NCBI GenBank assembly: GCA_020746105.1
Contig: CM036636.1
Location: forward strand, 3,906,001-3,970,000
Source: Trogon surrucura
Lineage: Eukaryota; Chordata; Aves; Trogoniformes; Trogonidae
Length of the DNA: 64,000 nt
Reading direction: 5' to 3'
Below are positions 48,461 through 62,079 of this stretch, piece after piece. Positions within the stretch are counted from its first letter, which is position 1. Each line of letters starts with the position of its first letter. Below the pieces are notes generated by a model. The model did not search any database. It was not told the DNA's origin and was given only the letters and a program-made list of their open reading frames with translations. The translations under genes and the position numbers were made by a program.

Positions 48461-51400
48461 CAGCTCATCCCCGCAGTTTCCCCGCCTCCGCACCCCGACA
48501 ACCAAACCCTCCTTGAGCTTCCCCTTCCTCAGACCCTGGGCACCTTTACTAAAAGGACCAAATCCTTGGTGTAACAGGGGGAGAAGCCTGTGAGTAATTT
48601 CCATTGCACGGATCCAGGCACCTTCTGCCTTCTTCCTCACCACCTGCTTCAGCCCAGCAGGACCTGCACCCTGCAGCCAGGCTCCATCATCTCACCTGCA
48701 CAACTCAGCCTCTTAATCTGTCGGCACAGGAAAACCCGGAGATCTGTTTAGCAATTTTCTTGCCTTTTTTTTGGCAGGCTCAGAAACACGATCCCACCTC
48801 ACACAAAAAGCCCGTGCCAACGACTGCGTCGCCCTCTTCTTGCCTGTGTGTCACCCCAATCCTGCAACCCCATTTCTCCTGCTATTAGTCCGGGGGCTCT
48901 GCTGAGTTAATGTTCTCCAGAGGCACCAACCTCCGGTGAAGTGTTAGTTTATAGATTCTTCAGAGCTAGCTACCACTTATGCTAATAAACTAAATTTATG
49001 CAGAAAGTCATAAACACAGAGCTCTCCCCAGTGCCCTTGCCAGCACAGGATTGCTCCCTGCAGAATAGATTATCGCGCTTGCTGCAGACTAGCTCCGAAA
49101 CGACTCAAGTAATGGGGCTTCCCCCAAGCTCCCTGGGGGACTATTCTGCAGTCAAACAGGCCCTAACAGTTCTAAGGGTTTGGGTCTATTTGGTGGCAAT
49201 GTGGTGGGGGTTTTTTATCCCAGTCATTAGCTTAGTTCATTTGTTTCCCCCCCCCTTTTTCTCTGCTCGTTTTTAATCGTGGTCCTTCCCTTCCACACTG
49301 CATCCCCTGCTCTCCCCGCAGTACTCCCTGGGGCAGCACATGAGCGCAGCTGCAGATCGTAAAAAGTAAGAGAGAAGCTCAGAAGTTTAAGAAGGAAGGG
49401 GAGGGGGGAAAGATGACAAGTTCGCTCTGATCATCTCTTTTCAAAGCCCATGTCTGTAAGGAACAGAGGGCTGCACCTGCAGAGCATTTCAGGGGTGGCT
49501 TCGGCGTTGTGTGTGTCTGCTGGGACACGGTGTGTGTCCAAGGATGGTGCTGGGTACAGGAGAGCTGAAAGGAGCCTCCCTCAGTCTTGGGGTGGTCCAT
49601 GGGGCACCCCACCAGCACCGTGGGCAGGCTGGGACAGTCTTCCTGCTTCTCGGTTGCTCTGCCAGCAGCATCGTGCATCTGACGTTGGATGAGCAAAATG
49701 GGATTTGAAGTAAAGTGGGTTTGGCTATTTTTAGGCTTTGCTCAAACCGCCTGGAAGGAGAAGAACATGAAACCAGGTTTTGGGTGTGCTCCTGGGACCA
49801 GCCACCTCGAAGACCATATAGATGTCGTAAGAGCTGAGCTGTCCCTGACAATCAGAGCAATGCAGCTGAAGGTGAGGGCAGATCCCAGGCTTAATAGGAA
49901 CCAAAAAAAACAGGAAAACATCCTCAGTTTGGACAGAAAGCCCACCTCTGGAGAGGCACAAGGGTGAAGGCAGCAGCAGAGCAGAGCATTCCCCCGCAAA
50001 GCCAGGGAGAATCGACGCAATCGGTGCCACCTCACCACCCCTGCCATGGGAGGCAGGTGACGGACATGACGCAAGCACAACCACCGGCTCTGTCACCGCT
50101 GCGTGCCACCAGCATGCCTTCGTGCAGCCCCAGGACATCCGACCTTCAGAGCCAGCCCCGTCCCACACTGCTGGTATGGCATTACGAGCATGGAAAGATG
50201 TAATGAGAAGGCGTGGTACCCATCTCCACAGCACCTTGGCCAAAAATCCTTCCCAGAGACTTCAGAAAACACTGAGGGCTTTGCACAGACTCTGCCTCGT
50301 GCAGGGCTGAGTCCCAGGCTGAGCTTGTCGGTGCTTTTGTCAAGAGCGAGGAGCCAGGAAGCACCCCAGCAACTCTTCCCTCACAAACACCAGCACCCCT
50401 GGTTTCTTGAAGAGCTGGAAACCTACCACGTACACCTCAGCTCATAGGCTTTAATATTCACACCAGTAAAACTCTCCCCACAGGCTGCAATTCAGTGAGA
50501 GCAAGGTTTGTGGGTACGTCTGCACCCACAATGCAGAGGTACATGGCACCCCCTCACCTGGTGCTCTTCCCAACCCCATTCACCTTTGCAGAAGAAGGGA
50601 TCATCACCCTACATGTGGCACAAAGCAGGACACACGCAGCCCATGGTGGCTGAGAGGGAGATAAAGGAATAAATGCCTTGAGCTGGTACATTCAGTCACC
50701 AGCATTTGAGGTCCCAGCTCAGGAAGGGCTCTCCTTGCTGCCACCATGTTTCACCACCGAGCTATGAGAGCAATGCGGTTGTGCCAGCTGTCCCATGGGA
50801 GAACCACAGCCACCCTGCTTTGGCCACATCTGCCCAGCTTCAGTAGGCACCAGCACTAACCCTTAGGTTCCCTTTCCAACTCTCCAACTCAGCTCCAGCC
50901 CCTCTGGGGCTGCCCAGACCATTTGCCAGGAGCAGGTGCTACACTCGCAGGCCTGGTGATGGTGCTGGATTTACTCCAGTTAATGGCAAGAACAGCGAAC
51001 TCAGCCAGGACATTTGGATTCTTCCCATCATCCCACCAACCTCATCCATAAACACAGGTTTTGTTTGGATTTTTTCGTGGGATTTGTTGGGTTTTTTAAA
51101 GAGAATATTTTAAGTAGATGTAATTATTGTGAAATGCAGCAAGAGGTCAGCAGACTGCATCATCACAGATGGTCCAGGAGATGAGATGGGGTAAGCAGGG
51201 AGGACAGTCAGCCCCTTCCACAGCTCAGCCCCCGGAAACACTTAGAGACAACTGGAGGCTCTGAAGCCTTCCGCACCATCCCCACATCCCTTCAAGCTTT
51301 TTAATCGCAGGCTTTAGGGTCCCCATATACGTCAGTGAGTGGGTATTGATTTGCCTGCACTGCCACAGATCATGATCCAACTCCGTGCACCTTAAAGAAG

Positions 51401-54400
51401 CTCAGCGCACGCTCCACGTTCTTACAGCTGCTTTGACTGCAATTCAGTCTCCAGTACATTACCCTTATTTACAATGCCAGGGCTTCAGCGTAGAGCCTCA
51501 GGCTCTCTAAAATTATTACAGGGCCCTTTTGACTTTCAATTCCCTTCCATTCAATTCCATTTTTATTTGTCAGCAGACTCCCATTGACCAGCAGTGGAAA
51601 CCAACAGCGCGCAGGCAGGTGGCCCGGCTGCACGTTAAGTCAATCCTGTAGAAATTGCTCACACGCAGCCCAACACGATGGGTCATCTCAGTTTGAATGA
51701 CAAACGCTGGGTCTGGAAGAGCAAGGTGGTAGGTGGTGGAAGCTGGGTGCAGCTTCCTCAGGGAGATGGAGCAGCACCGGAGGGCCCAGCCGCAGCCCCT
51801 CAATGGTGCCATATACCTGGTTGATGCAGCCAGAATTTAAAAAAAAAAAAGCAAAAGAAAGCGACTTTAAGCATCAGAGACCCTCTTGCATATCCTGCAG
51901 AGATAGAGAGGGAAGCTTGCAAGAGAGATGGGTGTGAAAGCGGTGCCTCGACACACAGATTTGGTTTAGCAGCGCTCTCTCCTTCGCCAGTCCCAACCCC
52001 TCAGCCAAAGCCTGGGTGTTTGCTTTGGGTTTTTACTGAGAAGCTCAAGCTTTGTTACTTCTCTGAAGCCTCCCAGCTCACCCAAGAGAGACACAAGGTT
52101 CACTTTTGAAAGAGCACCTGACGGTGCCAGGAAGGAAGAGCTGACTCTTTCCTTTAGTCACAGGAGAAAGAGCTGCCAGTCCATGAAGCTGCTGCTGCTG
52201 TAGAGACGCATGAGGAAAGCTGCAAAAGTCTGTTTCCCATTTACTCCAGGTCCTCAAACCTAAGAAGAGATAGACCTGATATACGGGGGGAAAAGAAGTC
52301 TGTCTGAAAGGCACAGGCACCACTTTTTGATGGCCCAACTATTAACCCTTGTTAAAAAAAATCAATGTCTTTGACGGGGAAGCTTTTCTGCAGGTAATGG
52401 GCACCCAACACTGCCAGCCCTGGCCTGTCACTGGTTTAAGGATGCATTAAACTAGACATCTTTTCATGAAGACAGTAGGGATGTCCTAGCTCTGAAAACT
52501 CAGTAACGCACAGGGGATCAGCAGAGCTGCTCCATCAGGGACCTGGTTTGCCCCACTCCGGGTGCCAGCCCTCACCCACCACCTCATGGAACAGCTCTCC
52601 ACCACAGCCCCAGCCTTGCACACGGCTCCACCAAGACCACCACAAGCACTGGAGGGTTTATTCCCACCACACATCCAGGGGAACCACTTGAAAGGCTTCA
52701 GCAAGCAAAAAAAAACTATTTAATCCTTAACCCAGGCACAGCTCAGCTAAGCCGAGGTGCCGGTGCTTGGGAGTGCCGTCGCCTGCCGCTGCAGATCGCT
52801 GCCTGCACAGTGACACCAGAGCTTTGCTCAGACCCTGAACAGATCTGAAGTGTCTAATGACACAACCGGAGGCTACTGAGCAAGAGCTGCTGCGTGCGAC
52901 AACCATTCGCTTCATTTTTCACAGCAGCTGAGGGGGCACGAGGGAGGCAGCAGCACGGGCACAGCCCGGCACATCGCCTGCAGTGGCAGCACGTGGTCCC
53001 CGAGTGGGTGGCACGCGAATACATGGCCAGGTGGGTTCTGCTGATATTTTAACCTGTCTGCATTCCTCCCACTTTCTTTTCCTTGACACTGGCATTATTA
53101 CAGTGAGGCTGGGGTGCTGATGCCTTATTCCAGTACAGCAGCAGTACCTCGAGCACAGACACCACGACAACGGAGCAGCCCCAGGAGTCATTACGGCACT
53201 AGATGAGGCTTGTGCAAAGAGAAAACATTCCATTTTTGGAAAACTACCCCTACGACCTCTTTCCTTTGCAGGTAACAATGGCGACTGCAACTTTCCCTTT
53301 GAGTTTCTGCAGCAGCTGAGGGCTGGGAGTAGGGCAGAGGGCAGCCCGGCACGGCGGGGTGGGCACCCGGGGGCAGAGAAGGGCTGTCACACAGGCAAAG
53401 GGCCAGGCCAGGCAGCGGGGACCTTGCTGCTTTCCCCTGCAAGCTGCGTCAGGAGCAGAAGGACAACGTGACCTATTCAGGCGACTTGAAGAGCGCGGCA
53501 AAGCCAGGCAGACTTCACAACAAAGCAGAGCGCTGCGTTCCCCTCACGGCATCGGCCGCTCTGCAGAGCGTACGCCGGGGAGCGAGCGGTGCCAGCCTCA
53601 AGGGCTGAGCATCGCTCAGAGCTTGATTAAAACTAGCCAAGTGCTTCATAACCTCTATGCATTTTTAAATGTCTCTCTTTGGGAAACATACCTCTTAAAA
53701 TGATAAGTTAGTCTGATAGCTCAGGGCACTGCTTAAATTGTGAAGCAAAGTAAATTTTCTAGCACGGTTCCTCCATGGATCTCCCCTCCCAAGAAGCTCC
53801 TGAGCACTGGGGGGTCCCACGTGCCAGGGTGGGATGGGCAGAGGAGAAGAGAGCAGGCAAGGAGTGTGGATGTCTTGCTGCTTTCTAGAGAGACGAACAC
53901 TAGGACTGTTTCACCCCCTGAGAGACGGATGTCCTTTCCCAAGGAGAAGGAGCCAGCAGTGGAAAGGAGAGGAGCCAGATGCTGGCTGGGCATTTGCAGG
54001 AAAAAAAAAAAATAATAAAAAAACCCAAGTAGCAGATTAACTTCAGCTCTTCAGCTTATCTGTCACCTGCAGCACCCGGTGGGTGCATCAGAAGCCAAGC
54101 AGTCTGAAAATTCTGAGCATACCCTTGCCCAAAAAGGCAAAACTGCCAGTTCCCAGGAATGAACGTTTGCTGGAGCCCCTACACGTGCACCATGACAAGG
54201 CTTCCACACTAACAAGGTCCCTTTCCTGGCTGTCAAGGCAGACGTCCACCATGGTTAAAAAGGATTAAGCATCTCATCTCTTCTCTGGGAGAGGTTTTTG
54301 AGTGCTCACTCCCTGGAAAGCCTCCAGTTCCCCAGAGCCTCCCAGGTACCCAAGGTACCACCAAATATCCAGGTTCTGCCTTGGCTACGCCCAAAGCCCA

Positions 54401-54939
54401 AATTCAGCTCTTACTCATAGAAATGAGTTCTTGCAACCTCACAGAAAATTTACTTCTCTCTAAGAGTATTACACCATTAACCCAGGAGCAACCTTGCACA
54501 CTTGTCTACCCCAGAACCCAGAGGGAAGCCAACAGCCCAGGACACACTGAGAGCCACCCACTGAGCAAGTACCCCTGGGTTTCTGCAGGAAAGGAGAGAA
54601 GCACAGCAAGGGATGTCATCCCGGGCTGCCAGACCCCCTGAGCAGGACAGACCACCTGGGCAGTCTGAAACCCTGGAGCAAAGGGCAGTGGTGGGTGGCT
54701 GCAAGCTCTCAGGCTGCCAGAAGTAAAAGGGTTTGCTGAGACGTAGCTGTGAAAATCCTCACCTCTTGCTGGACTGACTCACACTGAAGTGAAGTGGACT
54801 CAAAGCAGCTGATCTAAGAGCACAGGAAAGTCGCTGGAGGGCTCAGAAAGTGGCATCGTAAGATGAGGAGACATTAACAGCCAAAATAATAAAAGAAACT
54901 AAATTTATTAAGGCTTCTCGGAGCCTGTGGGCAAAATAA

Positions 54940-55030
54940 TTTTTCCCCATTTAGAAGCAGGTACGGCAAAAGAGAAGCTGAGCAATTTGTCAGAGATTAG
55001 AAGCAACGAACTGACAGAGACCGAAGCCTG
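54940..55030 (+). repeat. Possible MIR-like fragment
   Basis: The sequence ttttccccatttagaagcag, then agaagctgagcaatttgtca and gagattagaagcaacgaact, resembles a diverged MIR or L2 3' region (TTTCCCCATTTTACAGAT...GCAAGTCAGTGGCAGAG). This is a weak call by eye. Confidence 0.35.
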
Positions 55031-58000
55031 AAGCAGCGATGTCCTCACAAACACGATCACCGCCCCAGCCTGGCTGGCACAAGCAGGGTCCCTTTCTCCG
55101 GCAGCGAGAGCAGAGAGGCAGCGATGTGAGCCATGACTGCAACCAGGCCTTTGCCTGCTGAAACGAGGAGCAATCCTGGGTCTCTAGAACACCCCAGTGC
55201 AGTGCCCGAGGGGCCAGACCCTTACAACACCCCCACGACTGTGCAAGGGTCAGGGACGTGCCTGCGACGGTGCCGGGGTGCGATGCCACGTGGACGCCAG
55301 CCGGAGCCAGGCGCAGGGAGATCTCCAGCCCCCACCCTTCCCCAGACATTGCCCCATCTCTCGTGGCAGCTCGAGCCTGCCCTTGCCACATCCTTCCAAA
55401 CAGGCAGAGCAGGGCCAGTTTTGCTGTCGCTGCCACTTTGCAGAACCTTTGCCAACTCACCATCAACGCACACAGTCCCCACTCCTTCCCCAGCCAGGTT
55501 GCCCAGCGTTCCCCACCAGCAGAAATGCTTCACGAGGCTCTTCCTGGCCCCTACCCTGCCTCCCATCGTTAACAATAGGCCTACCATGCCACTCCAGCCC
55601 TTCATCCTTATTTGGCCCTTCCACCAAGATCAGATCACTTCCCATCCCCTACTCCATCAGGGAAGGTTAATCCATGTCCCCATGAACAGTGGCCCTGGTG
55701 CCCCCATCACCACCTCACCATTAAATCCAAAATCCGTGGTTTCATGGTTGTATCCCCATTCGCTGTCCTAACAGAGTCTCGAGGAACGCTGTGTGGCAGC
55801 AGCCCAAAAAGGGCCACCTACACTGAGAAAGAAGAGACTTGGAGCATTTCCACCCTCGATCTGCATACCCAAAGGTCATGGGAAAGAGGCAGAGGGGGAT
55901 GAGTCCTTGCAGCCTCATTAGAGGCAAAGAAACTGTTTCTGCAAATAATAATTGATTTCTAAATTTATCCTCTAATTAAATAGGTTCCCTGGATGAATCT
56001 GCATGCAAGCTGCAAGGTGATGATTTAGTGCCTGCCTTCCTAGGGGAACACATCAACACATGTTTGCAAATTGTCCCCTCTCCCAGATCCAGGGCAGGGT
56101 GATCAACTTCCCCCCAGCAGACAGACCCCTCCTGCCACCGGGAGCTTTCAGCAAGCCAAGCCAAGCTTTCCTCTGCACCGCTTTTATCGGAGCCACACAC
56201 AGCAGACGAGGGCATTTGTCACCCGGCTTGTCACTGGTCCCTGTGCTCCAGCCCAGCAGGAACTCTCCCACGGACCGAAGCAGGGGACTCATCCTGACCA
56301 GAGCCTGCAACGCACACCCTGCCTAAGGGGGAGCCCAGCTGGAAGATTTTTTGGCAGGCAGCAGCTGTAAAATGATGGCAGAACTGGAAGTGCACTGCCT
56401 AAACACAGCACGTAGCAAAGGCAAGAATGAGAAACATTATCTCCAAAACACGCTCTTGCTTCCTACATCAATTCCACGGCTGTTCCTGTCTAGTCGCTTT
56501 GACTTTTTCCTACAGACACCATCAGCTAATAAAACCTCAAGAGACGGATCCTGGGATAAAACCAGGCTACAAGCTCTGCAAAAATTAAACACATTTATCA
56601 CTCTTCAGCGGAGAGCTCCTTTTGGAAACCAGAGAGCCCTGATACTCTCAGACAAGCATCAAAGGACTTTGGACGCGAGAACTCCATGTTAGCTTGAAAA
56701 AGGCGACGGTGCCGAGCAGCCCCGCCGCGTTCAAGCCCACGTTAATTAATTCCTGTCGCCTGGGACCATAAGCACGGGGCTGTCCGTACGCAGCGCTGCC
56801 TCAAAGCTCTCCCCTCCCAAGAAGAGAGGCCCTTGCTCGCATTTACACACCATCTCCTTTTATCTCCTCCTCTTTCCTTCCTCCCAACTTTCTACCCCCT
56901 CCAAGATCGTTTGCGCACCAGGCGCACAGGTCCACATTGCTTTAGGGCTCCAGCCCTTTGGTGGCGTAGCTTTGGGATCTGTAGACGTAGATTGTCCCTC
57001 CTGATGCCCCACACACTGGGGTTCCTACTCCTGGCACGTGGTGCTTGCAAGGATGAGCAGCCTGGAGATCCTTTATGGTGCCCATCTCTGTCACAGCGGG
57101 CAAAGACTGAGGAGCCCTCTATACAACTCTTGGCTCCAACACCTATGCCAGAGAAATAAATAAATTTGGGTATTTATGGATCTGCTGGGTCCTGTTGGGG
57201 CTTCTGAAAGACACGGAGGCAGCCTGCATGTCCAACTCACACCACACTGAAATCAAACAGAGAAGCTGCTCCCGTGAAGATCTAAGAGGCCTTGCTGAGG
57301 TTTTGAACCTTATTCTGATCTGTAGTGGAAAAAAAAATAAAAATACCATTTGGAAGTTTCCCCATCAGGCACAGGGGAAAATAACCTCTCAATTTGTCCC
57401 TTCGAGACTCAGTGAACGCAGGTTGCAACCAAAGGGTGAAATTCAAGCCCAGCCAAGACCATGGCCATTTGCTGTCCCACAAGGTGATGACAGCACGCAT
57501 GGACACCCATCCACCCGGTCACACGCTCCGCTTTGAAGAAATGCCAGAAGATAGGATTTTCTTTCCCCTTCCCCTGAAAAGTATTCAAAACTGGAACGTC
57601 TCCATGGTATTTTGCATTTCTCAACACTTCTGGATGAAAACCACCTCATTAAGTGAGTTCTCAATCAAAAAATCACTACCCCAGACAGAGCTCAGGCCCT
57701 AACCTACTTCTGCAGTCAAAAATAAAAAAATCCATTAGGTGGCTAAATATGTTAGGAACGGCATCCCTTCATCTCCCCGCTTTGGTCCTCTGTCTGTAGC
57801 AAAGCATCCTTCTTTATAAATTGCCTCTGAGAGCCTCAGATCTCTTCTGAAAGAAAACAGTATTATTCACAGACTGGGAAAGAGATGCAAGAAAGCTAAT
57901 TAGTCCTCGTACAGAAGAGTTTGCAATACACAGCTTTTAAGTGAAGCCTGATTTTTGGACCACGGTGCTAAGATCTTTCCATTGCATCACTGGCTTTCTC

Positions 58001-60829
58001 TTACAGAGGTGCCTTTTTTGCTCACCTTGAGCATTTTTAAAGGCGAAGAAAATTCCTTCAGGTACCAAAGCAAATCCATACTCCAGCTCTCCACCACTTA
58101 CCAACTCGAGCACATTAAAACTCTGTTAAAAGTAGAGCAAGATGAGTCCTTGAGGCCCTGTTCCCCAAGGATGTGTGCACATAAAGCAAGGAAAATGTGT
58201 GGTTATTAGAGTTTAGCTTTATTGTTTTCATAAAACACACTGAAGATTGTGTTTATGGTTCTGGAGAAAATAAAACCCTCTCTCCAATTGTTAAAATAAT
58301 GAACACAAGTTACTCCAGTGACTTCTAAACAATCAAACACTTTGGACTGGCACGGCACCCTCTATTCTGATTTCAGCAAAGTCTGTACAATGATGAAAAT
58401 AAGGCTGGACAGGAAGAGGATAAATCTAGCATCTCACCTTACAGTCACAGCAGCAGAACAGTTTATACACTCATTGCACGAGGCTGAGTTACACAGGCAA
58501 GACGGGAACGATGCAGAACTCCTCACAAAATTGCTCAGGAGCCAGTTTTGATGGTTTTCAGTAACATCTCAGTTTCGGAATGATCAAACCCCATTTGAAA
58601 GCCAGACTTGAGCATCAGAATCATTTAAAACACACTCAAACCCAAGCAATAAATTAAAACTGTAGCCGATGCTTTCTCCCTGATCCCTGCACAGGTGGCT
58701 CTCAAAGCCTTCTCCAACGCTCACATTTTTGAGGGCTTTTGCCTGCCCTGTGGCCCCACCACTCTGAAAGTCTTCTGTAGCTGGCTGCAAGGTGGCACTT
58801 ACCCATCCCTGCACCCACTCGGACACAGAGCGCTGCCCAAGGAACCCAACTGCCCCCATCACTTCTGCTCCTCTACCTGCAACCTGACGGAAGGACACGG
58901 CAAAGGGTGGGGTTCTTTTTCCCTCCTCCTTTAAATATTACAAAGGCTGTGTGAGGTTATGAACTATGGAGGGAAGCTGTCTCTTTGGTTCAGCACAACA
59001 ATGCTGGAAGGGAGATGTGGACCGCAAAGAGGCCGTGTCCCCACGGGAGTGGGGCAGGGAGCCAAGGGGCCCAACTGAGTGGAACCTTGACCCATCTGCT
59101 TAGTGTCTCTGCCCATCTACCAGAGCCTGACACCCGTCTGGCATGGCTCACGTGGCGAGGATCAAATTCATCTTGAAGAAGCCAAGGGAAATACATCTTC
59201 CATGGCAACAGCCTGAGAAGGGAGGGAAGCTCTTCAGACAGGTGATGTCCTCCATATCCCTGTACCTCTACTTGAAAATCTGGGCTGAACCAAGACCTGA
59301 GACCCTCTTGCCCATATCCGATGATTAACCTGGATGGACTGACCCAGCAGAAGCAGCTCGTGTTTGGTGCTCCAGCACAAGGGACCAGACCAGGAACAGG
59401 GACAGAAAAAGTCAGCGAGGATAGAGATACCGAGAAGGCGGTGGCTGAGCGCAGCCTTCAGAGCTTTGCAGATGCTTTCTGGAAGGTATCACTGCCAGCT
59501 CTAAACCAACCTATTAGTATGAGCCTTTGGGGCCTGTAATAAAAACCAAGATGTTTTTTCGCTCAGAGCCAGGTTAGGTAGAAGACGTCTGAAAATTAAA
59601 GGAGCAGCCTAAAAAAAGATCTCAGTTCCATCCCTGCCTTTATGTACGTTTACTCATGGGCTCCTCAGAGGCAGAGGTCAGCTCCGGAGCAGCGGTGCCC
59701 CGGCTACATTCCTCCCCAGAACTGGCACAGCATGCAGAAACACTTTCTGCTCCTCGGAACCACCCTGCCGATTAATGGCTTGTTTCCAAAAAGCAGAAAA
59801 CGAGACTGAATTGCTACTTCCACGATTTGAAAGAAACATCAAATTCGATGCACGCAGCCGGATCTTCAAGTTGGGGCAGCACTGAGTGTCCAAACTAACA
59901 CCACAAGTCTCTGTGCACCCTGTCCCGGCAATACCTCCTAAAATCCGTGAGAATGGAGTAGTTTCCTGTACCTCATTTTTCCTTCTCCTGCAAAAATTCT
60001 TCTGTAGGCCTCTTTCTGAAAAAAGGATATAACAAAAACCAACACACTACCCCACAGAGGTTTGGGGTTTACAAACTAAAGCCCTGCTACTTGGAAAAAG
60101 CTAAGAATGAAGTTCTCCAGCAAGAGATTTGCCACCGTGACTGCCCTTGATCATCCCATCACACACAATATCGCTACCTGTACTCAGGGTTAAGATCCTC
60201 ATTTCAACACCAGAAATGAAAACCAGTGTTTTCCTTCACAGAGAAGTGTGCAGGAGCCCTGCTAGGTCCAATCCTGCCCTTTGCCTCCACAAAATGCAAC
60301 TTCTTCTCTGCCTGTGAGAACTGTTGGACCGATCAGTGCCTGGCTTGGGAATCCTGCCCACTTGCTCTTGTTTTTTACTCCGGATGTTAATGGAAAGAAA
60401 TCTCTGGATCCATCTGAAATGAATTATACTTCAGTAATTGCAGCTGCTATAGGGCAGTATTAGGTCAAACTGCCCTTTTTCTGCTGTGTCTCCAACACCA
60501 GAGATGATGAATGGGCTCATTTTCAGCAGAGCTGGATGCTCGCAGCTCCAGGTGAAGCCCATGCAAACCGCAGATGCTCGCCACGCCGACACCGCATCCC
60601 CGGCGCCTGCCAAGCGCTTCCTTTAATAAAACATCCAAACTCCCACTATATAAACACATTTTTGGCTCGTATTGCTTGCTACCTGTTGTCATTGTCCGGC
60701 AGGTCCCCAGCACACAATCTCCCTGTGCCATCCCCACGGCTGTCCTCGCCAGGCTGCATCTGAGTGTTTGGGAAATCTATTCTGCTCTCCCTCCAAAAAG
60801 ACCTTTTCAGCCCAAAACGGAGCTTTTCC

Positions 60830-60970
60830 CCTTCCATTCTAACTCTGTGTTAATTATTAAGATAGGGTGGGATTGGAGAGACTAATTACCACTGTAAAGT
60901 TACTATCCTGGAGGCTGATAAGGGAAATAATTAGGATGGACAAGCATGGATTACAGAGCTCTAAATCTCT
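60830..60970. other. AT-rich candidate conserved regulatory block
   Basis: It contains ctgtgttaattattaagata, gactaattaccac and gaaataattaggatgg, three TAATTA-like sites within about 90 bp, in unique intron 1 sequence about 850 bp left of the CpG-dense patch at 61821. Confidence 0.28.
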
Positions 60971-61820
60971 CTCTCTCGTCAAGATAATGCTGCTGCCCAA
61001 CCTCACAAATGACAAACGAATTCGTAGGCAACCATGAAGCAGTCATGGAGACGAAACAACAGGCTGGACCATCACCGACCACAGAGGAGACCCCTTTTCC
61101 AGCAGCTCCAGACCAGGACCAGCCTCCAACACACAATCCCAAGGACCTCAACACAAGCACCCTGCCCTGGGCTGGGTGGCAGTTCACACTGGCACCCACG
61201 TTGCTTGCTTTCTGTGATGGGTTAGCCTTGGCTGGCTGCCATGCGTCCACCAAGCTGCTCTCATGCTCCCTTGTCCCCAGTTTTTCCATCTCCTTCTGCT
61301 CCAGCAGTGTAGGGGGGATGGGGGTTGCCACTTAACTTCAATGCACCTTCACCATCAATAAGACGATGTGTTCCTCCCCGCTCCCCACACCATGCTTTGC
61401 CTTCACCCAGCCTCTTCTCACCTCCCCAGATATCAGCTGAGACAAGGAGCGCACTCAAGAGGAGACAGATGACAGCTATTCCACTGGGCCGTCACATGAC
61501 GTGTGTCCCCTTGACATGAGGGCAAGGGTGACCCTTTGTGGTGTCACAGCAACGTGGGACTGCCCTGGGAATGTGGCTGCTCAAAGCAAAAGCCCAGGGC
61601 CTGAGGAATCCCAAGAGGAGCAACCCCACATGCATCTCCAGCCACCTTCCCTCTGGCATCCATCAGCTTGTCTGTCCCTATGAAAGATGTCTCACGGGCA
61701 AGATGCAGCAGGGCAGCTCAGGGGATCTGGACTGAAGTAGGACCTCCACAAGGACCAGCCTACGCGACTCGTGACGAGCCATTCCGTGCTTCACAGCCAC
61801 CCAGAGCACAGCAGCATCCT

Positions 61821-62079
61821 TCGGCTGCGGCCCCCGCAGTTCCCTCCATGTTTGTGCGACACGAGGGTCGCAGCGAAAGCGAGGGTCGAGCTCGGGCAGA
61901 GCTGCCAGCGCCACCGACATAAATTTTCATCTAGACAGCGAAGCGCGTGATAGCGAGTGAACTCAGCCCAGCTCCCCGGCGAGGGAGCACGGAGCCCGCA
62001 GCTCGTGCCCTCTCCCAGCCGTAGGAACGCGCCTTCCAGGGGCACGTTCCTCCCGCACGACGCGTTCCTCATGCACGCA
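61821..62079. promoter_or_regulatory. CpG-island-like patch in intron 1
   Basis: By hand count there are about 30 CpG in 259 bp, the densest such stretch of this length in the window. It lies in the upstream intron of ASTN2, about 18 kb before exon 2, where an alternative promoter would be possible. A short AT segment (cataaattttcatctag) interrupts it near 61918. No open frame within it resembles an astrotactin signal peptide. The role is inference. Confidence 0.45.

Noticed and set aside
55133-55771. 212-codon open frame, plus strand
   Set aside because: Overlaps equally long frames on both strands (55197-55670 plus, 55222-55605 minus), which points to low stop-codon density rather than a gene.
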